Below, piece by piece: positions 1 to 8,578 of a stretch of DNA of 44,517 nucleotides. The position numbers were made by a program, and so were the translations under genes. Origin of the DNA: a bacterium (GTDB lineage Bacteria > Armatimonadota > Zipacnadia > Zipacnadales > Zipacnadaceae). The notes beneath the pieces were generated by a model that saw only the letters and a program-made list of their open reading frames with translations, did no database searches and was not told the origin of the DNA. The stretch lies in assembly GCA_030602615.1 (NCBI GenBank), contig JAUVZM010000015.1, forward strand, positions 1-44,517. Direction: 5' to 3'. Every line of letters starts with the position of its first letter. Position 1 is the stretch's first letter.

Positions 1-945
1 CACCCGTGCCGCACGGACAATCTCCGCATATTTCTCCTGGGTCTGGGGGCCGATATCCAGCGCATCCCAGCCCGGTTCGATGCCATGGGCCGGCGCATAC
101 CTGGTCTCGCCGGTGGTGACGTTCTTCATATGCACATCAACTGGCAGAGCCATATTCTCCAGATAATCAGACATTGTGTCCAAAATATCCCGGGCGCCGA
201 CAACACTCTCTTCGCTGCACAGCGACTCGCCGATTTCCATAGCTTCAGCTTTGAAGAAGGCCCAGGCCATCGCCCCGCCGATGAGCAGGCTTTCTACTCG
301 CGGCAGCAACTGCTTGACCACCCCGATCTTATCCTCAACCTTGGCCCCGCCCAGTATGGCAACGAAGCCGTCCTGCTCGGCGTCAACAATACGCTGGAGC
401 TTGCTCAGCTCCTCTTCAACCAGCAGCCCAGCTACGCACGAGCTGAGGAACCTGGTGACTCCGTAGGTGGAACCGTGCTTACGGTGCGAGGCTCCGAAGG
501 CATCGTTGACGTACATCTGGGCGGGGGCCGCCAGCTTCTCAGCGAAGGCGAGCATTTCGGCCTCATCCTTGGACGTTTCACCGGGGTAGAAGCGAGTGTT
601 TTCCAGCAGGATCACATCACCGGGCTGGCCTGCTTCCACGGCATTGGTGACTTCGGGACCAATGCCGTCATTCACAAAGGTCACGTCATCGTCGAGCAGC
701 TCGGAGAGTCGGACAGCGACCGGCGCCAGGCTATGCTCAGGCACTATCTGGCCCTTAGGGCGGCCCAGGTGCGCGCATAGAATGACCAACGCTCCCGCTT
801 CCCGCAGATAATTGATAGTGGGCAGCGCAGCTCGGATGCGGGTATCATCGGTTATCTGTCCGTCCTCCATCGGGACGTTGAAGTCCACGCGCACCAGCAC
901 CCGCTTGCCGCTGGCGCCCACGTCGCGGATAGTCTTCTTGTTCAT
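1..945 (-). CDS. pgk: Phosphoglycerate kinase, 3' part cut by window edge
   Basis: Cytoplasmic glycolytic enzyme that transfers phosphate between 1,3-bisphosphoglycerate and ADP. Reading the minus strand from ATG at 945-943 gives MNKKTIRDVGASGKRVLVRV and an open frame to the window edge, 315 codons, about three quarters of the usual ~395. Family signatures are visible: DFNVP (residues 21-25), AHLGRPKG (58-65), an ENTRFYPGE segment and an AILGGAKVEDK segment. It lies 23 bp downstream of gap on the same strand, so gap-pgk is very likely one transcript, possibly with yvcK. The C-terminal nucleotide-binding loop lies outside the window. Confidence 0.97.
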   Translation of the reverse strand, partial: MNKKTIRDVGASGKRVLVRVDFNVPMEDGQITDDTRIRAALPTINYLREAGALVILCAHLGRPKGQIVPEHSLAPVAVRLSELLDDDVTFVNDGIGPEVTNAVEAGQPGDVILLENTRFYPGETSKDEAEMLAFAEKLAAPAQMYVNDAFGASHRKHGSTYGVTRFLSSCVAGLLVEEELSKLQRIVDAEQDGFVAILGGAKVEDKIGVVKQLLPRVESLLIGGAMAWAFFKAEAMEIGESLCSEESVVGARDILDTMSDYLENMALPVDVHMKNVTTGETRYAPAHGIEPGWDALDIGPQTQEKYAEIVRAARV

Positions 946-968
946 CTTTGTCAACTCTCGCCCGTAGT

Positions 969-1985
969 CTACCAGCCCCGGTCTGCAATCAGCTTCATTA
1001 GCTCAACGGTGCGGCTGGAGTAACCCCACTCGTTGTCGTACCAGCCCAGCACCTTGACCAGAGTGCCACCCAATACCATTGTCTCCAGCGAATCGAAGAC
1101 GCACGAGGCGGGATCGCCTACGACATCCTGCAGAACGATGGGCTCGTCGCAGTAGTCGAGGTAGGGAGCCAGGTCACCTTCAGAGGCAGCGGCCTCGAAG
1201 GCGGCGTTGACCGCGTCCTGGTCGGTGGCCTGCTCGACTTCCACAACCAGGTCAACTACAGAGCCGGTCGGCGTGGGCACCCGCAGGGCCATACCGTCCA
1301 TCTTGCCAGCGAGTTCGGGGATGACCAGACCAATAGCTGCGGCTGCGCCAGTGCTTGTAGGGATGATGTTGAGCGCGGCAGAGCGGGCCCGGCGCAAATC
1401 TGAGTGGGGGAAGTCCAGGAGCCGCTGGTCGCTGGTATAGGAGTGGACGGTAGTCATCAGGCCCCGCCTGATGCCAAAGCTATCGTTCAGCACCTTGCAC
1501 ATCGGCGCCAGGCAGTTGGTGGTGCAGGAAGCATTGGAGAGAATGTGGTCGTTGGCTGAATCGTAAGTGTCGGTGTTAACGCCCAGCACCACCGTGCAGC
1601 AGTCGCCCTTGGCCGGTGCCGAGATTATCACTTTGCTTGCCCCGGCCTCCAGGTGCCAGGCAGCCTTGTCCACCTCCCGGAAGACGCCGGTTGACTCCAG
1701 AACGATATCCACGCCCATATCTTCCCATGGCAACTGCTTGGGGGCGCGGATTTCCAGTGCGGCCATCTTCTCTCCATCCACGATGATCGAGTCATCGCTA
1801 GCCGCAACGGTCCCCGGATATTTGCCGTAGACGCTGTCATACTTCAGTAGATGGACAAGCGTCTCATTATCCGTTAGGTCGTTGACGGCAACGACGTCAA
1901 GCTCGTCGGCAAACCGCTCCTGGATGATCTTGAAGACCTGTCGTCCGATGCGTCCAAAGCCATTGATACCTATTTTGGCAGCCAC
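969..1985 (-). CDS. gap: Type I glyceraldehyde-3-phosphate dehydrogenase
   Basis: Oxidises and phosphorylates glyceraldehyde-3-phosphate to 1,3-bisphosphoglycerate with NAD. 338 aa, full length for the family. The N-terminal Rossmann motif INGFGRIGR is at residues 7-15. The catalytic Cys154 sits in NASCTTNCLAP, and the conserved His181 in TTVHSYT. The ND pair at 35-36 after the second beta strand is the usual NAD-preferring arrangement (inference). The start is a GTG with a strong AGGAGGT ribosome site (1993-1999 on the opposite strand). Upstream yvcK ends 86 bp away and pgk begins 23 bp downstream, consistent with a yvcK-gap-pgk carbon-metabolism operon. Confidence 0.98.
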   Translation of the reverse strand: MAAKIGINGFGRIGRQVFKIIQERFADELDVVAVNDLTDNETLVHLLKYDSVYGKYPGTVAASDDSIIVDGEKMAALEIRAPKQLPWEDMGVDIVLESTGVFREVDKAAWHLEAGASKVIISAPAKGDCCTVVLGVNTDTYDSANDHILSNASCTTNCLAPMCKVLNDSFGIRRGLMTTVHSYTSDQRLLDFPHSDLRRARSAALNIIPTSTGAAAAIGLVIPELAGKMDGMALRVPTPTGSVVDLVVEVEQATDQDAVNAAFEAAASEGDLAPYLDYCDEPIVLQDVVGDPASCVFDSLETMVLGGTLVKVLGWYDNEWGYSSRTVELMKLIADRGW

Positions 1986-2071
1986 TTTACATACCTCCTG
2001 ATGGAATTGAAGTTACTAACTACACACTCGTGAACTCATTCAAACCAACTGTAGACCGCTAGGTTCAGTTG

Positions 2072-3367
2072 TTAGATGGGGAAGCTGCCGCTGTGTTTAG
2101 CTGCGATCTTGAGCAGTGCATCACTCAACTTTTCCGGGTCGTGCCGTGCCAGGCTATCCGCAGAGACCAGGTCCCGACAGACGGGAATGAAGCCCAGCTT
2201 GGCGATCTCCTGAGCAGCCGGCGCTACAAAGCCTGCTCCCTCTTCTTCGTACCGAGCCAGCACCTCGGCAGATGGCCTCGTATCATTGAGCAACACGTAA
2301 TCGAAGACCCGCTCCGAGACGTGCCGACGGATAGCCTCAACATGGTCAACAGCACCAAAGCTGTCAGTCTCACCGGGCTGGGTCATCACGTTGCAGACCA
2401 ACACCCGAACCGCAGCAGTCCGGACCAGCGCTGCGGCCACCTCCGGAACCAGCAAGTTCGGCACGATACTGGTAAAAACGCTGCCCGGGCCCAGCACTAC
2501 CAATTGCGCTTGCTCAATAGCTTCTACAACATCAGGTACAGCAGCCGGATTCGGCGGATCCAGGTAAACCCGCTCTATCTCCTGACCACCAGCGCTCGCC
2601 ACAGCCAGCTCTCCGCGCACCGACTGGCCATCGCGCAGCTTAGCACACAGCGTCACATTCTGTAGAGTCGGCGGCAACACTCGGCCGCGAATCGCCATAA
2701 TCTGGCTGCTGGCAACGACAGCTTCTTCAAGATCTCCAGTGATTTCGGTCAGTGCTGCGATAAACAGGTTCCCGAAGCTATGCCCACTCAGCGGGCCGGC
2801 CGCCTGCCCGAAGCGGTGCGAGAACAGCCGCGTCATCGTCGGCTCAGAGTCGGCCAGCGCCACCAGACAACTGCGCAGGTCGCCAGGCGGAAGTACGCCC
2901 ATATCCTCCCGCAGCCGCCCCGAGCTGCCGCCCTCGTCAGAGACTGTTGCCACCGCCGTGATGTTTGTGGTGCGCTGTTTGAGCCCGCGCAGCAGATTCC
3001 CCAGTCCCGTCCCACCCCCCACTACCACACAGGGCACGCCTACGGCGGCATCCCGCCGCGAGATCATCACATCTACCAGCCGCTGTTCCTCGGCAGGCAG
3101 GAATGTGCGCGCGATGGCCTTGATCACGCCGCGGACCCCGAATATCACAGCGGCGAAGCCCAGGGCAATGCTCAGCGCGCCGAATGGCACGGCATAATCC
3201 AAGCCGACTGCCCTGGCCCAGTCATACGCGAGCAAGTTGAAAAAGAGTACGGCCCCTACTCCTGCCAATAATAGCCCAACCAGAATAAGGGCATACCAGC
3301 GCTTGATACCCAGACCCGGAATCAGCCAACGCAGAGGGCGGGCAACTTTGCCGGTATCAATGTTCAT
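2072..3367 (-). CDS. yvcK: YvcK/CofD-like gluconeogenesis factor with N-terminal membrane segments
   Basis: 431 aa. Two hydrophobic segments (about residues 26-46 and 63-83) precede a YvcK-like Rossmann domain: VVGGGTGLGNLLRGLK around 115-130 and SDEGGSSGRLREDMGVLPPG around 143-162. In Bacillus and Mycobacterium, YvcK-type proteins bind UDP-sugars and are needed for growth on gluconeogenic carbon and for cell-wall homeostasis; the substrate here is not shown by sequence. Membrane-anchored versions are known in the family. Its place upstream of gap-pgk fits a carbon-flux role. A TTGACG-N17-TATACT promoter lies about 150 nt upstream. Confidence 0.9.
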   Translation of the reverse strand: MNIDTGKVARPLRWLIPGLGIKRWYALILVGLLLAGVGAVLFFNLLAYDWARAVGLDYAVPFGALSIALGFAAVIFGVRGVIKAIARTFLPAEEQRLVDVMISRRDAAVGVPCVVVGGGTGLGNLLRGLKQRTTNITAVATVSDEGGSSGRLREDMGVLPPGDLRSCLVALADSEPTMTRLFSHRFGQAAGPLSGHSFGNLFIAALTEITGDLEEAVVASSQIMAIRGRVLPPTLQNVTLCAKLRDGQSVRGELAVASAGGQEIERVYLDPPNPAAVPDVVEAIEQAQLVVLGPGSVFTSIVPNLLVPEVAAALVRTAAVRVLVCNVMTQPGETDSFGAVDHVEAIRRHVSERVFDYVLLNDTRPSAEVLARYEEEGAGFVAPAAQEIAKLGFIPVCRDLVSADSLARHDPEKLSDALLKIAAKHSGSFPI

Positions 3368-3524
3368 CGCTCACTGTCTCCCCAGTCAGTTTCATCTACC
3401 AGTGCAACTTGCTTCCACCACAAAAAAAGAGCCAGCAGTAGCCCTTGCAGTATCGCTTGGTAGTGACGTGTTCGTTGCCCACTTTGGGCATGCGACACTA
3501 CACCGGCGCAAATTCCATATATTG

Positions 3525-3553
3525 AGTATAACAATAAACCTGGTCATCGTCAA
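3525..3553 (-). promoter_or_regulatory. Predicted sigma70-type promoter of yvcK
   Basis: On the minus strand, TTGACG (3553-3548), a 17-nt spacer and TATACT (3530-3525). The expected start near 3518 gives a ~150-nt leader before yvcK. The leader contains a TGCCCA-AAG-TGGGCA hairpin (about 3475-3490) and a run of seven T just upstream of the gene, which could be an attenuator; that part is speculative. Confidence 0.6.
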
Positions 3554-3601
3554 ATGCCTTCACCTGCCGCTGATGTCGAGGTAGCAGTTGCCCTGAGACC
3601 C

Positions 3602-3630
3602 TTGACTCTCTCCGATGATACTGCTACAAT
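3602..3630 (+). promoter_or_regulatory. Predicted promoter of ileS
   Basis: TTGACT (3602-3607), 17-nt spacer, TACAAT (3625-3630). The expected start near 3637 leaves a ~194-nt untranslated leader before ileS, long for a housekeeping gene. Confidence 0.6.
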
Positions 3631-3749
3631 TCTACGTCAATTGTCATCTTAGGCAGTCTCACCCAAACCGTTTGCACCCGCACTGGTCACATTTGAGATT
3701 CTTTTCGGCATCTGCGTTGCACTTGCCTCCACAGGGCTGCAGCGAAAAA

Positions 3750-3792
3750 GGTGCGGAGAACCGGCTTATTTTATAGGCGGCTTCTTCGCACC
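3750..3792 (+). promoter_or_regulatory. Imperfect leader hairpin upstream of ileS
   Basis: GGTGCG-GAGAA-CCGGC (from 3750) pairs imperfectly with GGCGGCTTCTTCGCACC (3776-3792) around an A/T-rich loop. It begins about 80 nt upstream of the ileS start codon, at the end of the long leader. The 3-prime side is not followed by a T run, so it is not a classical terminator. The conserved T-box sequence (GGTGGNACCGCG) is absent. Function unknown. Confidence 0.4.
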
Positions 3793-3830
3793 AGTTATTA
3801 CTGAATTCCTAAGCCCGCTTGGAGCGCGGC

Positions 3831-6596
3831 ATGGATTATACCAAAACACTAAATCTACTTAAGACTGGTTTCCCGATGCGCGCTAAGCTTGCCGAGCGCG
3901 AACCGGAGATTCTGGATTGGTGGCAGCAAACAGACATCTACCAGAAGGTGCGGGAGAGCAGGCGGGGTGCGCCGCCCTGGATTCTGCACGATGGCCCGCC
4001 CTACGCCAACGGTAATATCCATCTGGGCCAAGCCCTGAACAAAATACTCAAAGACATCACTATCAAGTACAAAACAATGCGGGGCTATGACTGCCCCTAT
4101 GTGCCTGGCTGGGACACCCAGGGCCTGCCTACCGAGCAGGCGGTGCAGACCGAGTACGGCATTGACCGCCACGAGGTGCCAGTCCTGGAATGGCGGAGCA
4201 AATGCCGGGAGCTATCCTTGAAATACGTCGAAATCCAGCGCGCACAGTTCCAGCGGCTGGGCGTTCGCGGTGACTGGGATAACCCCTATCTGACCCTTGA
4301 CAAAGACTACCAGGCCCGCCAGATAGAAGCATTCGGGAAGATCGCACTGGAGGAGCTGGTCTACCGGAGCCTGCGGCCGGTCTATTGGTGCTACCATTGC
4401 GAGACGGCGCTGGCCGAGGATGAAATCGAGTACGTCACCAGGACCTCAGATGCCATCTATGTGGCCTTCGAGCTGCACGAGGCCGACCAGTACTTCGAGC
4501 AACTGCCGCAGGGCGCCCGGGCTTACGTAGTTATCTGGACCACCACCCCATGGACCATTCCCGGCAACACAGGCATAGCGGTCAGCGAGCACTATGAGTA
4601 TGCGCTCGTGAAGGCGAATGATGATTACTATCTGATGGCCCAGGAATTGCTGAGCGAGTCTATGCAGCAGATCGGGATCTGCGACTACGAAGTGGTCGCG
4701 ACCAGGCCTGGCAAGGACCTGGCCGGGCTAGTGGCTCAGCACCCACTGTACGACCGGATCTCGCCGCTCGTGCTGGCCGACCATGTCACGCTCAAGCAGG
4801 GCACCGGCGCGGTGCACACTGCTCCCGGCCATGGACTGGAAGACTACCAGGTCAGCCTGGAGTACGATTTGGATATCATCAGCCCGCTGGACGATTACGG
4901 TAAATTCACTGACGAGGCCGGCCCCGAGCTGGAGGGGCTAGTCTGCGATGAAGCCAATGAGGAAGTTCTGGAGTTGCTGGAAGCTTGCGGTGCGCTGCTG
5001 GCTCGCACCACGTTAGAACACGAATATCCCCACTGCTGGCGCTGTCATCTGCCCGTCATCTACCGCGCTACGCTGCAGTGGTTTATGGATATTGACCAGC
5101 TCCGCGACCAGGCACTGACCGAAATTGCCAAGACCACCTGGATCCCTGCCTGGGGCAAGAGCCGCATCACTGGCATGGTCGAAAGCCGCCCCGACTGGTG
5201 CATCAGCCGGCAGCGCTCCTGGGGTGTGCCGATTCCGGTATTCTACTGCGCCGACTGCGGCGAAGCTCTACTAACCGAAGAGACAGTTGCCCACGTGCGG
5301 GATCTAGTTGCCGAACACGGTGCCGATGTCTGGTTCGCCCGCGAAGCCGCCGAACTAATCCCGCCCGGGACTACCTGCTCGGAATGCGGCGGGGACTCTT
5401 TCATCAAGGAACCCGATATTATGTCGGTGTGGGTTGATTCGGGCTGCAGCCACTATTGTGTGATGCGCTCCCACCCCGAACTGAGCTATCCCGCCGATCT
5501 TTACCTGGAGGGCGACGACCACTACCAATGCTGGTTCCAAACCTCTTTGTGGATCGCCGCAGCCCTGGGCGACCCGGCCCCCTATAAGACTGTGGTCGGT
5601 CACGGTTTCTTCGTGGACGACAGCGGACAGAAGATGTCCAAGAGCAAAGGCAATATCATTGATCCGGCCGAGATCTACAACAAGTATGGAGCCGACGTGC
5701 TGCGCCTGTGGTTCACCTATGCCGACTTCCGCCAGAAGATGCACTATTCGGAGGATATCCTTCAGCAAGTCGCTGAAGTCTACCGGCGCATCCGCAATAC
5801 GGCACGGTTCATGCTGGCCAACCTGCGGGACTTCGACCCAGCCGCCGATGCGCTGGCGCCGGAGCAGATGCGCGAGATCGACCGCTGGGCGCTGCTGAGG
5901 CTGAACCGAATTGTCAGACGGATGACCGAGGCGTTTGACCGCTGGGACCTGCACCTGTTCTACCACGACGTGCATGGCTTTTGCGCTAATGACCTGAGTG
6001 CATTCTACCTGAATGTGCTCAAGGACACTCTGTACACCGACCTGCCCGACTCGCCAGCCCGCCGGTCGGCTCAGACCGCGCTGTGGCAGCTACTGCTGGC
6101 CCTCACCAAGATGATTGCGCCGGTGCTGACGTTTACCGCTGATGAGATCTGGGAACACTGTCGAGAAATTGACCCGTCACTGCCGGTCAGCGCCCAGTTA
6201 GCAGATTGGCCCCAGGCCGACAAACGATTTGAAGACGAAGAGCTGAAAGCTCGCTGGGACCGCCTGATGCAAATACGGACCCAGGTCAGCGCTGCTCTGG
6301 AACAAGCCAAAGAAAACGGAGAGATTGACCAACCGCTGAGCGCAGCCGTCACCATCTACGCTCCAGAAGATGAGCAACAGCTATTGGAGAGTCTTGGCGA
6401 TGACCTGAGAACGCTATTCGTAGTCTCGGCTGCGCAAGTAAGACCACTGGGCGAAGGAATGAGTGAGCTACAGGTAGAAGTGGCCCAGGCTCGCGGTGAG
6501 AAATGCGAACGATGCTGGCTGTACGACGAGGGTATCGGCACAAGTCCCGAACACCCGACACTGTGCCCTCGTTGTGTGCAGCGGGTTAACCAGTAG
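3831..6596 (+). CDS. ileS: Isoleucyl-tRNA synthetase
   Basis: Charges tRNA-Ile with isoleucine and edits valine. 921 aa from ATG 3831, chosen over an in-frame TTG at 3819 because GGAGCG precedes the ATG and the protein then begins MDYTKTLNLL, as in relatives. Seen: the class I signature region PYANGNIHLGQALNK (HLGQ at 64-67), a CP1 editing region with TTTPWTIPGNTG, KMSKS at 601-605, and a C-terminal zinc finger with Cys892, 895, 912 and 915. Odd: the fourth residue of the HIGH motif is Gln instead of His. The gene heads a plus-strand run that continues with the DksA-like gene and lspA-lgt-ddl. Confidence 0.98.
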   Translation: MDYTKTLNLLKTGFPMRAKLAEREPEILDWWQQTDIYQKVRESRRGAPPWILHDGPPYANGNIHLGQALNKILKDITIKYKTMRGYDCPYVPGWDTQGLPTEQAVQTEYGIDRHEVPVLEWRSKCRELSLKYVEIQRAQFQRLGVRGDWDNPYLTLDKDYQARQIEAFGKIALEELVYRSLRPVYWCYHCETALAEDEIEYVTRTSDAIYVAFELHEADQYFEQLPQGARAYVVIWTTTPWTIPGNTGIAVSEHYEYALVKANDDYYLMAQELLSESMQQIGICDYEVVATRPGKDLAGLVAQHPLYDRISPLVLADHVTLKQGTGAVHTAPGHGLEDYQVSLEYDLDIISPLDDYGKFTDEAGPELEGLVCDEANEEVLELLEACGALLARTTLEHEYPHCWRCHLPVIYRATLQWFMDIDQLRDQALTEIAKTTWIPAWGKSRITGMVESRPDWCISRQRSWGVPIPVFYCADCGEALLTEETVAHVRDLVAEHGADVWFAREAAELIPPGTTCSECGGDSFIKEPDIMSVWVDSGCSHYCVMRSHPELSYPADLYLEGDDHYQCWFQTSLWIAAALGDPAPYKTVVGHGFFVDDSGQKMSKSKGNIIDPAEIYNKYGADVLRLWFTYADFRQKMHYSEDILQQVAEVYRRIRNTARFMLANLRDFDPAADALAPEQMREIDRWALLRLNRIVRRMTEAFDRWDLHLFYHDVHGFCANDLSAFYLNVLKDTLYTDLPDSPARRSAQTALWQLLLALTKMIAPVLTFTADEIWEHCREIDPSLPVSAQLADWPQADKRFEDEELKARWDRLMQIRTQVSAALEQAKENGEIDQPLSAAVTIYAPEDEQQLLESLGDDLRTLFVVSAAQVRPLGEGMSELQVEVAQARGEKCERCWLYDEGIGTSPEHPTLCPRCVQRVNQ

Positions 6597-6662
6597 CCGG
6601 GAAATCAGCAGTAATTAACGTTTGGTGCTGTGAAGCAACTGACAATTAGGAGGAGAGCTGTT

Positions 6663-7040
6663 GTGGCTCGTAAACGGAAACTGGATCTGGACAAATACAA
6701 GCAGAAGCTGGAAGAAAAACGTGCAGAGATAGCCGAGAACATCAAGCGCCTGGAGGGTGAGAGCAGCGGCCGCGATCGGCTCAGCCGCGAGGTGGTCCAA
6801 CAGGACTTCGAGGGCGGTGGCGATGCGGCTCTTCAAGCTATGACACGCAACCAAAGCGCAGCGATGATTGGCAATTTGCGCGATATGCTCATCACGATCG
6901 ACGAAGCTCTGGAGAACATTGAAGATGGCACTTACGGTGTCTGTGAAGTTTGTGGTAAGAACATTCCCAAGAAGCGCTTGGATGCTCTGCCGGAAGCCAC
7001 TATGTGCACTAAGTGCCGCACCGAAGTGGGCCCAAGATAG
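6663..7040 (+). CDS. DksA/TraR-family C4 zinc-finger protein
   Basis: 125 aa from GTG 6663, preceded by AGGAGGA at 6648-6654; an earlier in-frame GTG at 6630 would swallow that ribosome site. The N-terminal half is a predicted coiled coil (residues ~8-45). The C-terminal half carries CEVC (94-97) and CTKC (115-118), the TraR/DksA zinc finger. Family members bind the RNA polymerase secondary channel, but many Gram-positive and deep-branching versions (YteA/YocK type) are uncharacterised, so I give no symbol. It sits 66 bp after ileS and 59 bp before lspA, a common genomic placement for such genes. Confidence 0.9.
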   Translation: MARKRKLDLDKYKQKLEEKRAEIAENIKRLEGESSGRDRLSREVVQQDFEGGGDAALQAMTRNQSAAMIGNLRDMLITIDEALENIEDGTYGVCEVCGKNIPKKRLDALPEATMCTKCRTEVGPR

Positions 7041-7099
7041 GATCAAGCAGTCCTCCTCGATCTGCTTATGGATGAACCAGCTAGTTCGGAGAGTGACGT

Positions 7100-7618
7100 G
7101 TGAGCCGCTTTCTTCTGTATACAGTTGGCCTGCTGGCATTGGCAGCCGACCAGCTTACCAAGTTCGCCGCTACCAGCCTGCTGCTCGCTGGAGAGTCCCG
7201 ACCACTGCTGGGACCATACCTCAGCCTCACCGTTCAGCGCAATACCGGGGCTGCCTTCGGAATGTTTCCGGCAGCCACCACAGCTCTAATTGCTCTGGCC
7301 GCCATCATAATCATCTTCATCGCCGTCTGGGGTCCGCAAGTGGCTCAATCCACCAGACTGCTGACAGTGGGGCTGGGTATGGCCCTCGGCGGGGCTGCCG
7401 GCAATCTAATTGATCGCCTGCGGCTGGGCTACGTGCTTGACTTCCTTGATCTGCACTTCTGGCCGGTGTTCAATGTCGCAGACATCGGCATTACCTGTGG
7501 TGCAATACTGGTGGTGATTGCTCTGTTCCTCAGAGCGCGAACTAACCAACGTGACAACCATACCAACGCACAGCCAGCGCCACCAGGCCACTCCAACGGT
7601 CGCGGAAAGGGCAGCTAG
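7100..7618 (+). CDS. lspA: Lipoprotein signal peptidase (signal peptidase II)
   Basis: Inner-membrane aspartyl protease that cleaves the signal peptide of diacylglyceryl-modified prolipoproteins. 172 aa, four hydrophobic segments. Motifs: DQLTK (18-22), RNTGAAFGM (47-55), GNLIDR with catalytic Asp105, and NVADIGI with catalytic Asp127. The GTG start at 7100 follows GGAGAG. The C-terminal tail (about 150-172) is polar and Pro/Asn-rich. Its TAG stop overlaps the GTG start of lgt by one base, so the two steps of lipoprotein maturation are translationally coupled. Confidence 0.97.
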   Translation: MSRFLLYTVGLLALAADQLTKFAATSLLLAGESRPLLGPYLSLTVQRNTGAAFGMFPAATTALIALAAIIIIFIAVWGPQVAQSTRLLTVGLGMALGGAAGNLIDRLRLGYVLDFLDLHFWPVFNVADIGITCGAILVVIALFLRARTNQRDNHTNAQPAPPGHSNGRGKGS

Positions 7619-8574
7619 TGCATCCAGTTCTGGTTGAAACCGGTCCGTGGCCGTGGTGGGCCTACCCGATCATCGTCCTCATCCTGGCACTGGTCGCAGG
7701 CCTGGTGCAGTGGCTGGAAAGCCGCAGAGCAGACTCTCAGCCCCTTACAGCAACCAACTGGACACTCTTGGCCCTGTTCGTGCTGGCCGGCGCGGCCCTT
7801 GTGATCTTTGCTGTGAACAGACTGGCCCCAATCTATGTTCACTCATACGGGGTTATGCTCTTGATCGGCCTGGCCGCAGGCACCTGGTGGCTCAACAGGA
7901 CTGGCCGTGCCCACGGTTTCATCCTGGAAGATTGGATTGACTTTGCCCTGGTCATCCTGCTAAGTGGTGTGGTCGGCGCCCGGCTGCTCTACGTGCTCCT
8001 GCACTTGTCCGAGTATGGCTCCGCACCGGTGACTATCCTATACGTATGGGAAGGCGGCCTGACGTACCACGGCGGCGTGGCCGGTGCCATCATCGCTGGC
8101 TACGTATTTGCCGGCGCCCGCAAAATATCGTTCCCGCTAATAGCTGACCTGAGCGCGCCTGCGGTAGCCCTGGGATACGCATTTGCCCGAATTGGCTGTT
8201 TTCTCAACGGCTGCTGCTACGGGCACGAAAGCCACTTGCCCTGGGCTATCAACTTCCCTTCCGGAACCGAGGTCGGCGGCCTGCCGCGTCATCCCACCCA
8301 GCTCTACGCCTCCGTCGCCAGCTTCATAATCTTTCTCATACTGGCCCGGCTGCAACCACGCATCAAAGTCCGGGGGAATCTATTCCTGGGCTATCTTTTG
8401 CTGTATTCAATCTACCGGTTCATAGTTGAGTTCTTTCGGCGAGGCGCCACCGCCAATGTATTCGGTCCACTCGCACCACTGACTGAAGCCCAAACCGCGA
8501 GCATTGTAGTCGGGCTGGGAGCTTTGATCTGGATACTCGTGCGCAGCCGCAGGATAGAACCAGAAGGGGAGTAG
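7618..8574 (+). CDS. lgt: Prolipoprotein diacylglyceryl transferase with N-terminal extension
   Basis: Transfers diacylglycerol from phosphatidylglycerol to the lipobox cysteine of prolipoproteins. 318 aa from GTG 7618, which overlaps the lspA stop by one base. Core motifs: YHGG (150-153), RIGCFLNGCCYG (191-202, Arg191 matching the essential Arg143 of E. coli) and a C-terminal YRFIVEFFR segment. The core begins near residue 70 (PIYVHSYG). The first ~65 residues form two additional hydrophobic segments absent from a typical Lgt. A later start would remove the coupling with lspA, so I keep the long form. ddl follows after 4 bp. Confidence 0.96.
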   Translation: MHPVLVETGPWPWWAYPIIVLILALVAGLVQWLESRRADSQPLTATNWTLLALFVLAGAALVIFAVNRLAPIYVHSYGVMLLIGLAAGTWWLNRTGRAHGFILEDWIDFALVILLSGVVGARLLYVLLHLSEYGSAPVTILYVWEGGLTYHGGVAGAIIAGYVFAGARKISFPLIADLSAPAVALGYAFARIGCFLNGCCYGHESHLPWAINFPSGTEVGGLPRHPTQLYASVASFIIFLILARLQPRIKVRGNLFLGYLLLYSIYRFIVEFFRRGATANVFGPLAPLTEAQTASIVVGLGALIWILVRSRRIEPEGE

Positions 8575-8578
8575 AACG

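Noticed and set aside
2069-2665. 198-codon ORF opposite yvcK and similar long antisense frames (e.g. 85-780, 17978-19102, 28901-29677)
   Set aside because: They lie antisense to well-recognised genes and reflect high GC codon bias.
3637-3830. T-box riboswitch ahead of ileS
   Set aside because: The conserved GGTGGNACCGCG core and a matching terminator are absent; kept only as an unassigned leader hairpin.
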